Position numbers and translations under genes: made by a program
Source of the DNA: an uncultured Lachnospiraceae bacterium
GTDB lineage: Bacteria; Bacillota; Clostridia; Lachnospirales; Lachnospiraceae
NCBI GenBank assembly: GCA_947631665.1
Contig: CANRMF010000003.1
Span: 1 to 64,000, forward strand
Reading direction: 5' to 3'
DNA: 64,000 nucleotides
Shown here: piece after piece, positions 1 through 9,513 of the stretch
Numbering within the stretch: position 1 is the first letter of the stretch
Layout of the letters: each line of letters opens with the position of its first letter
Notes under the pieces: model-generated
The model's database searches: none
Told to the model about the DNA's origin: nothing
What the model saw: only the letters and a program-made list of their open reading frames with translations

Positions 1-314
1 TTTTTAGCCACCGAATGATGGCTTATTTGCTATGCTCTTTTTTAATATCTAACCACTACTTATTTGTTTCAAACTTCAATCCTCCTGCGTTGTTTATAAA
101 ATTATTATAAAAAAGATGGAAGAAAAACACAAGACGCGTAACCATTCAATGAAAAGCTGCTGATTTATCCGCGGATTCAATCCGGTATGGCTGAAGACTG
201 AATAATTACCAATATACTATCTTTTATATCGTTAATTATTGATATTACTTTTCGTTCATGTTACAATAAGTGCATACAATATTTTGTAATTGCGTGTAGA
301 AAGTTGGTGTTTCC

Positions 315-920
315 TTGAACAAAAAAGAAATTGTAAAAATGGTACTAAAAAATAAAGGCGGTATTGCAAAAACCGCTGATTTTACCGCAAAAGGTATCAA
401 AAATTATGATGTGGCTGCACTTTGTAAAGAAGGTTTTATCGAAAGAATCCGACGAGGTGTCTATCAATTTCCACAAAACGATCAAATTACAGAGGAACAG
501 TTGATACGGGAACTTCTTCCACAAGGAATTGTTTGTTTGGAATCGGCTTTGTTTCATTATGGATATAGTGATTTTGCTCCCCGAAAATGGTCTGTTGCTG
601 TGCCAAGAACAGCGTCCCGTTCCATAAAAAAAATAGAGGAGTTCCCGATAAAAGCTTACTATATTCAAAAACAATTTTTTCAACTGGGGAAAGTCACAGA
701 TGATTTTAACGACGTAGCACTTGCTGTATATGACCGAGAACGCACAATATGCGATTGTTTTAAGTATCGAACAAAACTTGACAGCGAAACTTTTAATAAA
801 GCCGTCAACGCATACGCAACAGATAAAAATAAAAATCTTGCTCACCTCTCGAAATACGCAAAGGAAATGAAACTTTATGCAAAAGTTATGAATGTAATGG
901 AGGTGTTACTCAATGGCTGA
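315..920 (+). CDS. AbiEi-family type IV toxin-antitoxin antitoxin (TTG start)
   Basis: 201 aa ORF with N-terminal winged-helix style typical of AbiEi antitoxins (GGIAKTADFTAKGI..., GVYQFPQNDQ, ALFHYGYSDFAPRKWSVAVPR). Confidence 0.8.
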   Translation: MNKKEIVKMVLKNKGGIAKTADFTAKGIKNYDVAALCKEGFIERIRRGVYQFPQNDQITEEQLIRELLPQGIVCLESALFHYGYSDFAPRKWSVAVPRTASRSIKKIEEFPIKAYYIQKQFFQLGKVTDDFNDVALAVYDRERTICDCFKYRTKLDSETFNKAVNAYATDKNKNLAHLSKYAKEMKLYAKVMNVMEVLLNG

Positions 921-1026
921 TATTGCCGCATCTGTAAAAGATTTCCTGACGAAACCGTTTACAGCATCAGTAAAAAGAAAAGAGTTTACAGAACAATGGT
1001 ATGCTGCTAATAACGAGTGGAGGTAA
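913..1026 (+). pseudogene. Collapsed AbiEii-like toxin remnant (37 aa)
   Basis: ATG overlaps the abiEi stop (ATGGCTGA); reads MADIAASVKDFLTKPFTASVKRKEFTEQWYAANNEWR*, resembling an AbiEii N-terminus joined directly to its C-terminus. Confidence 0.6.
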
Positions 1027-1104
1027 CTCTTATTATCCTGATAAAATGATAAACGCATGAATTGATCAAAGTACATTCAGACACAAAATAAGGGATAGAA
1101 ACTG

Positions 1105-1140
1105 TAAAAACGGTATAGCCACAGACTATACCGTTTCAAA
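1105..1140. terminator. Hairpin terminator between convergent genes
   Basis: AAACGGTATAG-CCACAGA-CTATACCGTTT, perfect 11-bp stem. Confidence 0.7.
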
Positions 1141-1215
1141 AAGCCAAACATCTATATTAAACTGTAAATTGCTTGGAATATCTTCCTTGCGAATGATATC
1201 CAAAGACCACATTTT

Positions 1216-2619
1216 TTATTCTTTTCCATTCCAGCAATAGGTACAGAGTTTGTCCGGATCAATACCGACAGATTCGAGCATATCGTCCAGACGATGGTAT
1301 CTAAGAGATGTAAAATTCAATTTTTTACGAATTCCTTCTACCATTTTTTCATATTTCTCTGAGTCCGGATCTGCATATTCCTGAAGTACCTCGTCTGTCA
1401 CTTCGCCGCCCTCAAGTTCGTTAATTACAACTCTGCCGATGAGTTCCATTTCTGAGGAGGAACGGGAGAAATTTAAGTACTTGCACCCAAACAGCAGCGG
1501 CGGGCAGGCAGGCCGGATATGTACCTCCTTTGCTCCGCTTTCATAAAGAAACTCTGTCGTCTCCCTCATCTGCGTTCCGCGAACAATCGAATCGTCAATT
1601 AACAAAAGCCGCTTCCCCTGTATCAGTTCATGAACCGCCAACAGTTTCATATGCGCAATCAGATTTCTCTGCGTCTGGATTGTCGGCATAAACGATCTCG
1701 GCCATGTCGGCGTATATTTGACAAACGGTCTGGAAAATGGAATGCCGGATTCATTTGCATATCCGATGGCATGGGCTGTACCGGAATCCGGTACGCCTGC
1801 AACCACATCGACCTCCACATTGTCCCGACGCGCCAAAAGTTTTCCACAGTTGTAGCGCATCTTTTCAACGCTGACGCCCTCATAGGAAGCGGCAGGATAT
1901 CCGTAATAAACCCAGAGAAATGTACAGATTTTCATTTCACTGCCCGGACGGACTAACGTCCGGCATGTATTTTCATCAAACACGACAATCTCTCCCGGCC
2001 CGAGTTCCCTGTCCATTTGATATTCCAAATTCAGGAACGAATAACTTTCAAAACAGGCGCAACGCGCCCCTTCCTTCTTTCCTAAAACAACCGGCGTTCT
2101 ACCCATTTTATCTCTGGCAGCGTAAATTCCCTTCGGCGTTAAAATGAGCAATGACAGGGAACCGTCAACCGCCTCCAGTGCGTATTGAATTCCTTCTATC
2201 AGATTGTCCTTCTGATTGATTAAGGAAGCGACCAACTCCGTCGAATTGATTTCCCCATTACTCATTTCAAAGAAATGTGTGCCGTCCTCTAAAATATCTT
2301 TTGCAAGCGCTTCCGCATTGTTAATTTTGCTGACAGTCGTAATCGCAAATGTCCCATGATGGGAGCGGACAAGAATCGGCTGCGCCTCAAAATCGGAAAT
2401 ACAGCCGATACCGTAATTTCCCTCAAGGTCTTCCAGTTCTTTGTCAAATTTTGTCCGAAACGGCGTATTTTCTATACTATGAATGGATTTTGAAAATCCC
2501 TGTTCTCCATATACTGCCATTCCTGCCCTTCTCGTGCCTAAATGTGAATGATAATCTGTTCCAAAGAACAGGTCAAAGTTACAGTTTTCTTTTGATGCAA
2601 CGCCAAAAAATCCACCCAT
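1216..2619 (-). CDS. Amidophosphoribosyltransferase-like protein (PurF paralog) lacking the N-terminal catalytic Cys
   Basis: Ntn-hydrolase/PRTase architecture; PRPP loop LLLIDDSIVRGTQ; N-terminus MGGFFGVAS instead of CGVFG; C-terminal CTYC. Confidence 0.85.
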   Translation of the reverse strand: MGGFFGVASKENCNFDLFFGTDYHSHLGTRRAGMAVYGEQGFSKSIHSIENTPFRTKFDKELEDLEGNYGIGCISDFEAQPILVRSHHGTFAITTVSKINNAEALAKDILEDGTHFFEMSNGEINSTELVASLINQKDNLIEGIQYALEAVDGSLSLLILTPKGIYAARDKMGRTPVVLGKKEGARCACFESYSFLNLEYQMDRELGPGEIVVFDENTCRTLVRPGSEMKICTFLWVYYGYPAASYEGVSVEKMRYNCGKLLARRDNVEVDVVAGVPDSGTAHAIGYANESGIPFSRPFVKYTPTWPRSFMPTIQTQRNLIAHMKLLAVHELIQGKRLLLIDDSIVRGTQMRETTEFLYESGAKEVHIRPACPPLLFGCKYLNFSRSSSEMELIGRVVINELEGGEVTDEVLQEYADPDSEKYEKMVEGIRKKLNFTSLRYHRLDDMLESVGIDPDKLCTYCWNGKE

Positions 2620-2829
2620 GTATTTTACCTTCGCTTTCTATATAAATTACTGTTACATTATAGCAGTAGAAAGAAAAATATACAATTCCCTTTCCAAAAA
2701 CAGCGTAGATTTCAATTTTCGACAGCGGTATTTTCCGTTTTCAACAACGCTATTTTTCAATTTTCCCTTTTATTTCTTTGAAATCCATTGTACACTATAC
2801 TCAAAAAATGAGGTTCAGGGGAAATTTTC

Positions 2830-3624
2830 ATGGGAAAGTTAGACGAATATTATAATAAATTTAATGAGGACAAGCGGCTGACAAGACGGCATGGTATTGT
2901 GGAATACCAAACCTCTATGAAATATATTCACGACTATATTCCAGAAGGAAGCCGTCTGAAAATCATTGATATCGGCGCGGGAACAGGGCGTTACAGTATT
3001 CCGCTCTCCAAAGAGGGACATGAAGTGACCGCCGTAGAGCCTGCCGCTCCGAATCTCGGCAAACTGAAGGCAAAAAAAAGCGACGTCCGCGCTTTTCGGG
3101 GCAGCGCCGTCGATTTAAAAAAGTTTCCGGATAACACCTATGATTTGACAATTCTATTCGGCCCGATGTATCATTTAATTTCCCATGAGGACAAATTAAA
3201 GGCGCTAAAAGAAGCCGGACGGGTTACCAAGCCGGACGGCGTGATTTTTGTGGCATACTGCATGAATGAATACAGTGTGCTGACCTATGGATTTAAAGAA
3301 CATCATCTCTTAGAATGTATGGACAGCGGACGCATTTCGCCGAATTTTTTGTGTACGCCTGAGAAAGACGAATTATATGACTATGTGCGTATGGAAGAAA
3401 TTGACCGGTTAAACAGGGAGGCCGGCCTTGTCCGTCTGAAAATTATTTCTGCCGACGGCCCTGCAAATTATATGAGGACCATGCTGAATCATCTTTCCGA
3501 AGAAGAATTCAACCTGTTTTTACAATACCATCTCGCCACCTGTGAGCGGCCTGAATTGGTAGGTGCCGGGGCGCATACGGTTGATATTTTAAGAAAAGAA
3601 GATTCTCTCTCTATTTCAGGATAA
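2830..3624 (+). CDS. Class I SAM-dependent methyltransferase
   Basis: SAM motif IIDIGAGTGRYSIPLSKEGHEVTAVE. Confidence 0.85.
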   Translation: MGKLDEYYNKFNEDKRLTRRHGIVEYQTSMKYIHDYIPEGSRLKIIDIGAGTGRYSIPLSKEGHEVTAVEPAAPNLGKLKAKKSDVRAFRGSAVDLKKFPDNTYDLTILFGPMYHLISHEDKLKALKEAGRVTKPDGVIFVAYCMNEYSVLTYGFKEHHLLECMDSGRISPNFLCTPEKDELYDYVRMEEIDRLNREAGLVRLKIISADGPANYMRTMLNHLSEEEFNLFLQYHLATCERPELVGAGAHTVDILRKEDSLSISG

Positions 3625-3817
3625 TCAACATTCCGCAGATGATAATAATTCCCCAGTTGACCGTCATGATAAGCAGCGACCGCTTTAAGATTTTTCCGGT
3701 TTCCTCCGTATTTTTTCCGTTATCCTTCAGCCCGTAACGAAGAATCGTCACAAAAGCGGCTGTGGCGGTAATCAGCGCTGCAATAAAAAACACCCATTTT
3801 ACAATATTGCCAATCAT
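3611..3817 (-). CDS. Small membrane protein (two predicted TM segments)
   Basis: 68 aa ORF, hydrophobic at both ends; between flanking CDSs. Confidence 0.5.
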   Translation of the reverse strand: MIGNIVKWVFFIAALITATAAFVTILRYGLKDNGKNTEETGKILKRSLLIMTVNWGIIIICGMLIILK

Positions 3818-3826
3818 TTTTTTCCT

Positions 3827-5473
3827 TTATATTTCTGTTTCCTGCAGTGCATTCATCATCACAGGAATTAACTGTTTTTTCCTTGAAACAATGCCCTGAA
3901 GAACGCAGGCGCCTTTGGTTAAATCAACGCCAAACGCCTTTTTCACTACCTCGGCAGAATCGCCTCCGTAACAGATTAACTCTGTATTTTCTTCCATAAT
4001 GTTTGTCAGCATAAAAAACACCATCTGAATTCCATGCTTTCCACATTCATACTGGAGATGCGGTTCAAGCCGCTTTTTTAACATCTGCAGCTCCTCCGCC
4101 GCCATCGAACTGATTTGTCCCACGCCAAACGTGACCTCTCCTGCAATAAATTTCTTAAAATCCTGATAAAAGATTTCTTCCGTCGTCTTGCCCGCGAGAT
4201 TACTTCCGGCGCGAAACATTTCTTTTGCAAACCGCTCAATGTCAATCCCCGCAATCTGCGCCAACTCCTCCGCCGCAGAATGGTCCACAGCAGTGCAGGT
4301 CGGTGAACGGAACATCAGGGTATCCGATAAAATCGCCGCGCACAGCAGTCCTGCAATATCCTTTGGAATTTCCACATTTTTTTCATGGAACATCTGATAA
4401 ATAATGGTCGCCGTACAACCTACCGGCTGATTTCTGAAAGTAATCGGATTATTCGTCTCTAACGTGCCAATGCGGTGGTGGTCGATGATTTCAATAATCT
4501 CCGCCTGAGAAATATTATCTACCGCCTGAGAAAATTCATTGTGGTCTACGAGAATTACTTTTTTCTTTGCGATATTTAATAAATTTCTTCGGGAAACCAT
4601 ACCCACATACTTATCATGCTTATCTAAAATCGGGAAGTACCGGATTCGGTTTTTTCCCATAATACCGCGAATTTTGTCGGTAAATTCGTCCATATGGAAC
4701 GTAACCAGTCCTTCGGACACCATAATTGCCTTTGCCGGAATACTCTGCTCAATCATCTGCGCAATCGCATAGGAATCATGCGGAGTACTGATAACAACGC
4801 AGTTTTTCTGCGCCGCATAATTTTTAATCGCCGGAGAAATTTCGGCGTCAAACGCAATCACGATACAGCCGGCGCCCATTTCAATCGCATTGAGATGGTC
4901 TTCGGCGCGGTTTCCTAAAATCACCAAGTCGTTTTTTTCAATATATTTTTTTACAACGTCAGGATTTCCCGCCCCGATAAAGACTTTCCCTTCGGAAAAA
5001 AAGGCTTCTTTATCGCCGACGACAATTTCCCCGTCGAGTGTTTCCGCAATATGCTTAAACGGTGTTTTTGCTTCGGATAACGTCTTCGGATTATGTATCA
5101 TTCGGCTGTTTGTTATATCCGACATGGAAATGACGCCCTCTAAATTATTGTCACTGTCTGTAATGGCCAGCGTCTTTGCCTGATTTTCGTTCATATACTC
5201 CCACACCTTGCGTACGGAAATATCGCCGGACATTCCCTCAAGCCTTCGGATTTCCATATCTTTGACCTGACTTCCGACGTCGGGCATATAGGACGGTGGG
5301 TTTTTCTCAAAATACCGGAGTACAAACTCCGTCTCCTCGTTAATCTGACCTGCCCGTTTTGCCACATATGTCCCATCTTCCGTCTGATTTTTCAGATAGG
5401 CTAATGCAATGGCGGAACAGATAGAATCCGTATCCGGATTTTTATGTCCGATTACATAATACTTTTCCTGCAT
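3827..5473 (-). CDS. Putative manganese-dependent inorganic pyrophosphatase with CBS/DRTGG domains
   Basis: GHKNPDTDSICSAIA, DHNE, DHHRIG motifs; internal CBS and DRTGG-like region. Confidence 0.9.
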   Translation of the reverse strand: MQEKYYVIGHKNPDTDSICSAIALAYLKNQTEDGTYVAKRAGQINEETEFVLRYFEKNPPSYMPDVGSQVKDMEIRRLEGMSGDISVRKVWEYMNENQAKTLAITDSDNNLEGVISMSDITNSRMIHNPKTLSEAKTPFKHIAETLDGEIVVGDKEAFFSEGKVFIGAGNPDVVKKYIEKNDLVILGNRAEDHLNAIEMGAGCIVIAFDAEISPAIKNYAAQKNCVVISTPHDSYAIAQMIEQSIPAKAIMVSEGLVTFHMDEFTDKIRGIMGKNRIRYFPILDKHDKYVGMVSRRNLLNIAKKKVILVDHNEFSQAVDNISQAEIIEIIDHHRIGTLETNNPITFRNQPVGCTATIIYQMFHEKNVEIPKDIAGLLCAAILSDTLMFRSPTCTAVDHSAAEELAQIAGIDIERFAKEMFRAGSNLAGKTTEEIFYQDFKKFIAGEVTFGVGQISSMAAEELQMLKKRLEPHLQYECGKHGIQMVFFMLTNIMEENTELICYGGDSAEVVKKAFGVDLTKGACVLQGIVSRKKQLIPVMMNALQETEI

Positions 5474-5580
5474 GATGTGATCCTTTCTTCAAAACTCTCC
5501 CTGACTGCTTTTTCTTACTAATGCCCATTATAGCATACTATTCAGATTTTCTACACGCTTTTTTACGTATTTGGGCAACC

Positions 5581-6990
5581 TTAAAACAGATTTGCAATAA
5601 AATCAAACAGCCCCACTGATTTCAGGAAAAGCACAAACAACAGCGCCGGCGCAATATATTTAATCATCACCGTATACAGACGTTTTCTACCCATCTTGAC
5701 GCCGTTCTTTTCCACTTCCTCAATAATCGCCTTCGGCTTGATTACCCAGCCGACAAGAATACAGGTTGCTATGGCTGCAATCGGCATGAGCGCATTGTTA
5801 CTGATGTAGTCTAAAATATCTAAAATCTGCGCTTTGGAACCGTTTGGCAGCGTATATGTAAAATAGAAAACATTGTAGCCAAGACACACAACAGCGCCGA
5901 TTACAAATGTAAAAATGCCCTCTGCGGCCGTTGCCTTTGTCCGCGACCAGTGGAATTTATCCATATATCCGGAAACAACCGCCTCCATAAGGGAAACCGC
6001 GCTCGTGAGCGCCGCAAAGAGTACCATTGCAAAAAACAGGCAGCCGACTACATTGCCGATAGCGCCCATCTGCGCAAATACTTTCGGAAGCGCTACAAAC
6101 ATCAGTCCCGGCCCCGACTGGCTCAATCCTTCCTGTCCCATAAAGGTAAAAACAGCCGGAATAATCATCGTTCCCGCTAAAGCAGCGACAAGCGTATCAA
6201 AAATTTCAATCTGGTTAATTGATCTCGGCATATTTGCATCGTCCGGTACATAAGAGCCGTAAGCTACCATAATTCCCATCGCCACACTCAGGCTGTAAAA
6301 CAACTGCCCCATCGCATCAATCAATACCTGAAAAAACTTTCCGAATGTCAAATTGCTGATGTCCGGGATAAACATAATTTTCAATCCCTGAAGCCCTGTC
6401 CTCGTTGTCCCGTCTGCATCGGTATGCTGCATGGTCAGCGAATAAATGGCAATGCCGACCACGAGCACAAGAAGAATCGGCATCAGAATTTTTGACATTG
6501 ATTCAATTCCTTTATTAACGCCCCGATAAATAATAAAAGCAGTCGCAAACAGAAATATAAACATCAGTATCACCGGCTCTGATTCTTTTGAAATAAAGCC
6601 GTTAAAATATCCGTCCGCCGCCGCTTCCATTCCATGACCGGTCAGAAATACGAAAAAGTATTTGATTACCCAGCCGCCAATCGCGCAGTAATACGGCAGA
6701 ATTATAACCGGCACAAGCGATGCGACCACTCCCAGCGGGCCCCAGCCTTTTTTCAGTTTCGCATAAGCAGTCAGCGGGCTCTGTTTTGTCTTTCTGCCAA
6801 TAGCAATTTCCGTTGTGAGCAATGTAAATCCAAAGGAAACTGCAAGCACCAGATAAATTACGAGAAACAGTCCTCCGCCGTCTTTTGCCGCCAGATAAGG
6901 AAATCTCCAGATATTGCCCAGACCGACCGCGCTTCCTGCAGCCGCCAGTACAAATCCAATGGAACCTTTAAAAGAATTTCTCTTGTTCAT
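5581..6990 (-). CDS. Sodium-dependent transporter, NSS/SNF family
   Basis: FVLAAAGSAVGLGNIWRFPYLAAKDGGG N-terminal signature, multiple TM. Confidence 0.92.
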   Translation of the reverse strand: MNKRNSFKGSIGFVLAAAGSAVGLGNIWRFPYLAAKDGGGLFLVIYLVLAVSFGFTLLTTEIAIGRKTKQSPLTAYAKLKKGWGPLGVVASLVPVIILPYYCAIGGWVIKYFFVFLTGHGMEAAADGYFNGFISKESEPVILMFIFLFATAFIIYRGVNKGIESMSKILMPILLVLVVGIAIYSLTMQHTDADGTTRTGLQGLKIMFIPDISNLTFGKFFQVLIDAMGQLFYSLSVAMGIMVAYGSYVPDDANMPRSINQIEIFDTLVAALAGTMIIPAVFTFMGQEGLSQSGPGLMFVALPKVFAQMGAIGNVVGCLFFAMVLFAALTSAVSLMEAVVSGYMDKFHWSRTKATAAEGIFTFVIGAVVCLGYNVFYFTYTLPNGSKAQILDILDYISNNALMPIAAIATCILVGWVIKPKAIIEEVEKNGVKMGRKRLYTVMIKYIAPALLFVLFLKSVGLFDFIANLF

Positions 6991-7077
6991 AAATATCCTC
7001 CGTTCAGTTACTTTTCAGTTTTTTTCGCAGTTTAAAAATTTATCATATCATTTTTTTATTCTTTTGACAAATAACAA

Positions 7078-7206
7078 AACGGGCTTTCAGCATTGACAAA
7101 ATGCACTTACAGCATGGGCAAAACGCACTTACCGCATGGACTGGCAATAACAAAACATACTTTCAACATAGATACATACTAAGGGCTTTCAGCATGGGTG
7201 GAGGAC
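7078..7206. repeat. Degenerate tandem repeat at the 3' end of the HTH gene
   Basis: Five copies of CAGCAT-type units at 7088, 7110, 7132, 7164, 7190 (spacing 22-32 bp); last copy encodes the THAESP C-terminus. Confidence 0.6.
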
Positions 7207-7451
7207 GATGCTGAGGACATGACGGGATTCCAGACTAAAATATCGTTGATTGACACCTGAAACACCACAGAGAGCACCAGCAGATTATCTATGGAAGGCA
7301 GCGTGACGCCCTGCTGCCATTTGTAGATTGCCTGCGGCGTCGCAAATCCGAAAATATGCTGTAAATCTCTGACCGATAAATCCGATGCTTTTCTCAACCG
7401 TAAAATATTTTTTCCGGTTTCTACCATGTCAATCAATGGAAGTTCTGACAT
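7179..7451 (-). CDS. Helix-turn-helix XRE-like DNA-binding protein
   Basis: GKNILRLRKASDLSVRDLQHIFGFATPQAIYKWQQGVTLPSIDNLLVLS. Confidence 0.75.
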   Translation of the reverse strand: MSELPLIDMVETGKNILRLRKASDLSVRDLQHIFGFATPQAIYKWQQGVTLPSIDNLLVLSVVFQVSINDILVWNPVMSSASSSTHAESP

Positions 7452-7832
7452 TTTCTTTTCCTCCTCCAAAAAACTGCAATCAATGCATTTTTACCAACAC
7501 TCCGCTTCGGCAAACAACGCGCTGCCCAATCAAAGAAAAAACCGCCTATCTCCCTCAAGATAAGCGGTCAGTCATTGTATCTGAAAATCTTTCTGTTTAT
7601 GTTTCACTATACAATATCTGCGGTTGTCTTACCTCAAACGGACACACGAAAACAAGACTCCTGTAATACGCGTAGAGTCTGTTCCATAAATCCGTATTGA
7701 ATAACACTGCAAATACTGTTCCCATGGTCTTTGTTCCTCTCAATTTTTTCAAATCTTTTCATCAATATAACACGAAAATCATTTGTGGTCATTATCCCCG
7801 TAGTATAATTTTCCATGTCCCACAAATCCCGG

Positions 7833-7916
7833 CTACATTTTTGATGCAGCTACACAAAAGCACATAATCAGCGCTCCAAAAAGGACGCCGCTTAAAAATA
7901 CACCTGCGTAAATCAT
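7833..7916 (-). CDS. 27 aa membrane microprotein, DUF3789-like
   Basis: MIYAGVFLSGVLFGALIMCFCVAASKM* preceded by AGAGGGGG ribosome-binding site; below the ORF-track length cutoff. Confidence 0.5.
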   Translation of the reverse strand: MIYAGVFLSGVLFGALIMCFCVAASKM

Positions 7917-8124
7917 ATCATTTTCCCCCTCTCCGATTTTGATCAACACGCCTTTTCTCCGAACAGGCTGATGTTTTTCTCTTACTATTATTTTATTCTC
8001 AATCTTTCTATTTCTGCTAAAAATTTATTATAAACAGATTGTTCTTTTGTATGAATTATTATAACAACATTTTTCGATAAATCAAGGCGTGCGCGATACT
8101 GTTTTGCACCGAAAAGATTTCTGC

Positions 8125-8152
8125 ATAAAAAAAAAACCGGTCTTGACCGATT
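8125..8152 (-). terminator. Intrinsic terminator downstream of tRNA-Trp
   Basis: Minus strand CGGTCAAGACCGG followed by a run of T. Confidence 0.65.
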
Positions 8153-8158
8153 CTTCAG

Positions 8159-8229
8159 CAGGGGCACTAGGAATCGAACCCAGCTCTGGAGTTTTGGAGA
8201 CTCTTATTCTACCGATGAACTATGCCCCT
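8159..8229 (-). tRNA. tRNA-Trp (anticodon CCA), 3' CCA not encoded
   Basis: AGGGGCA/TGCCCCT acceptor, GTTC/GAAT D stem, loop CTCCAAA, T arm CTGGG-TTCGATT-CCTAG, discriminator G. Confidence 0.9.
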
Positions 8230-8300
8230 AAATGCAATTTTGCACAAAGGTATTTATATCATAAAAACAACTCCTTTGTCAAGAAAATTGCATGAAATCC

Positions 8301-9497
8301 CTATTTCTTTTTCTTGTTTTTAATGCTTTTGATTTTCTGCCAGCGCTCCTGCGTCGAATTAACAATTTCCGGCAGGGGCTCCAGTCCCAGTTTTTCTTCT
8401 CTTTCTATCACGCGTTCCCGTACAATTTTGTAAACGGACGCCGCAATCGGAACACCGATTAACATACCCAAAATTCCCGCGAGAGAGCCGCCCGCAGTCA
8501 CCGCCGCAAGCACCCAGACGCCCGGAAGTCCGATAGAGCCGCTCATGAGTTTCGGATAAATCAGATTTCCTTCAATCTGCTGGACAATCAGAATAAAAAT
8601 CAGGAAAAACAATGCTTTCGCAGGCGATACGGTCATAATAATGACTGCGCCAACCACAGCGCCGAAATAAGCGCCCGCCACCGGTATCAGTGCGGTAAAT
8701 CCTACAATCGTGCCTATCATAACAGCATACGGCAGCCGGAGCAGAGCCATTCCCACACCGCACATCAGCCCGATGACAAGGGCGTCCAGCAGTTTCCCCA
8801 CAATATACTGGTGGAAACATTCATTGGTAATGTGTAAATAATGCAGCAGCTTGTCGTAATATTTCTCTTTGATAACCACGCGCAGAACACGCAATGCCTG
8901 ATGCTGGAAGGTTTCTTTTCCCGCCAGAAAATAAAGCGCAAAAATAATTCCCAAAACCGCAGAAATAATATTGGCAAATACAGAAGATGCCACAGAAATA
9001 ACGCTTCCTGCAATGCCTCCGAACCCGCCTTTTAAAAACTTCAGAACGCTGCCGATATAGACATTCCAGTCCATCGCCATCAACTTATGAAACACATCGT
9101 CCGGCAGTACGCTTTTTAAAAATTTATTTTGTGATAATTCCCTGAGGCTGTGCGGTATTCCGTTTACAAGCATTTCCACGCTTGACAGCAGTTCCGGAAT
9201 AACCAGATAAATCAACGCCCCGATAATAATCAAAATCGTGACGACTGCTCCTAAAAGGCAGACCGGTCTGCGGATACGCCCGATGATATCTTTGTGGCTT
9301 TTCGGGAAAAAATAATCCTCATACAGATCCATCAGCAGATTGATTACATAGGCAATCGCCGCACCCATAAATACCGGATACAACGCGCTGATCATCGTGG
9401 ATATCAGCCCCGCGACACTACTCCAGTAATAAATTGCCAGAAACAGTACAAAAATGCTGATTCCTATCTTTCTTAATTGCTTCCATTCTAACTGCAT
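8301..9497 (-). CDS. AI-2E family transporter
   Basis: Multi-TM protein with the C-terminal IEGNLIYPKLMSGSIGLPGVWVL motif. Confidence 0.9.
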   Translation of the reverse strand: MQLEWKQLRKIGISIFVLFLAIYYWSSVAGLISTMISALYPVFMGAAIAYVINLLMDLYEDYFFPKSHKDIIGRIRRPVCLLGAVVTILIIIGALIYLVIPELLSSVEMLVNGIPHSLRELSQNKFLKSVLPDDVFHKLMAMDWNVYIGSVLKFLKGGFGGIAGSVISVASSVFANIISAVLGIIFALYFLAGKETFQHQALRVLRVVIKEKYYDKLLHYLHITNECFHQYIVGKLLDALVIGLMCGVGMALLRLPYAVMIGTIVGFTALIPVAGAYFGAVVGAVIIMTVSPAKALFFLIFILIVQQIEGNLIYPKLMSGSIGLPGVWVLAAVTAGGSLAGILGMLIGVPIAASVYKIVRERVIEREEKLGLEPLPEIVNSTQERWQKIKSIKNKKKK

Positions 9498-9513
9498 AAA
9501 CACTCTCCTGTTT

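Noticed and set aside
345-845. 166 aa minus-strand ORF opposite abiEi
   Set aside because: Antisense shadow ORF with low-complexity composition and no RBS; the plus-strand abiEi is recognisable.
7634-7825. 63 aa minus-strand ORF
   Set aside because: No recognisable domain or convincing start region; left uncalled.
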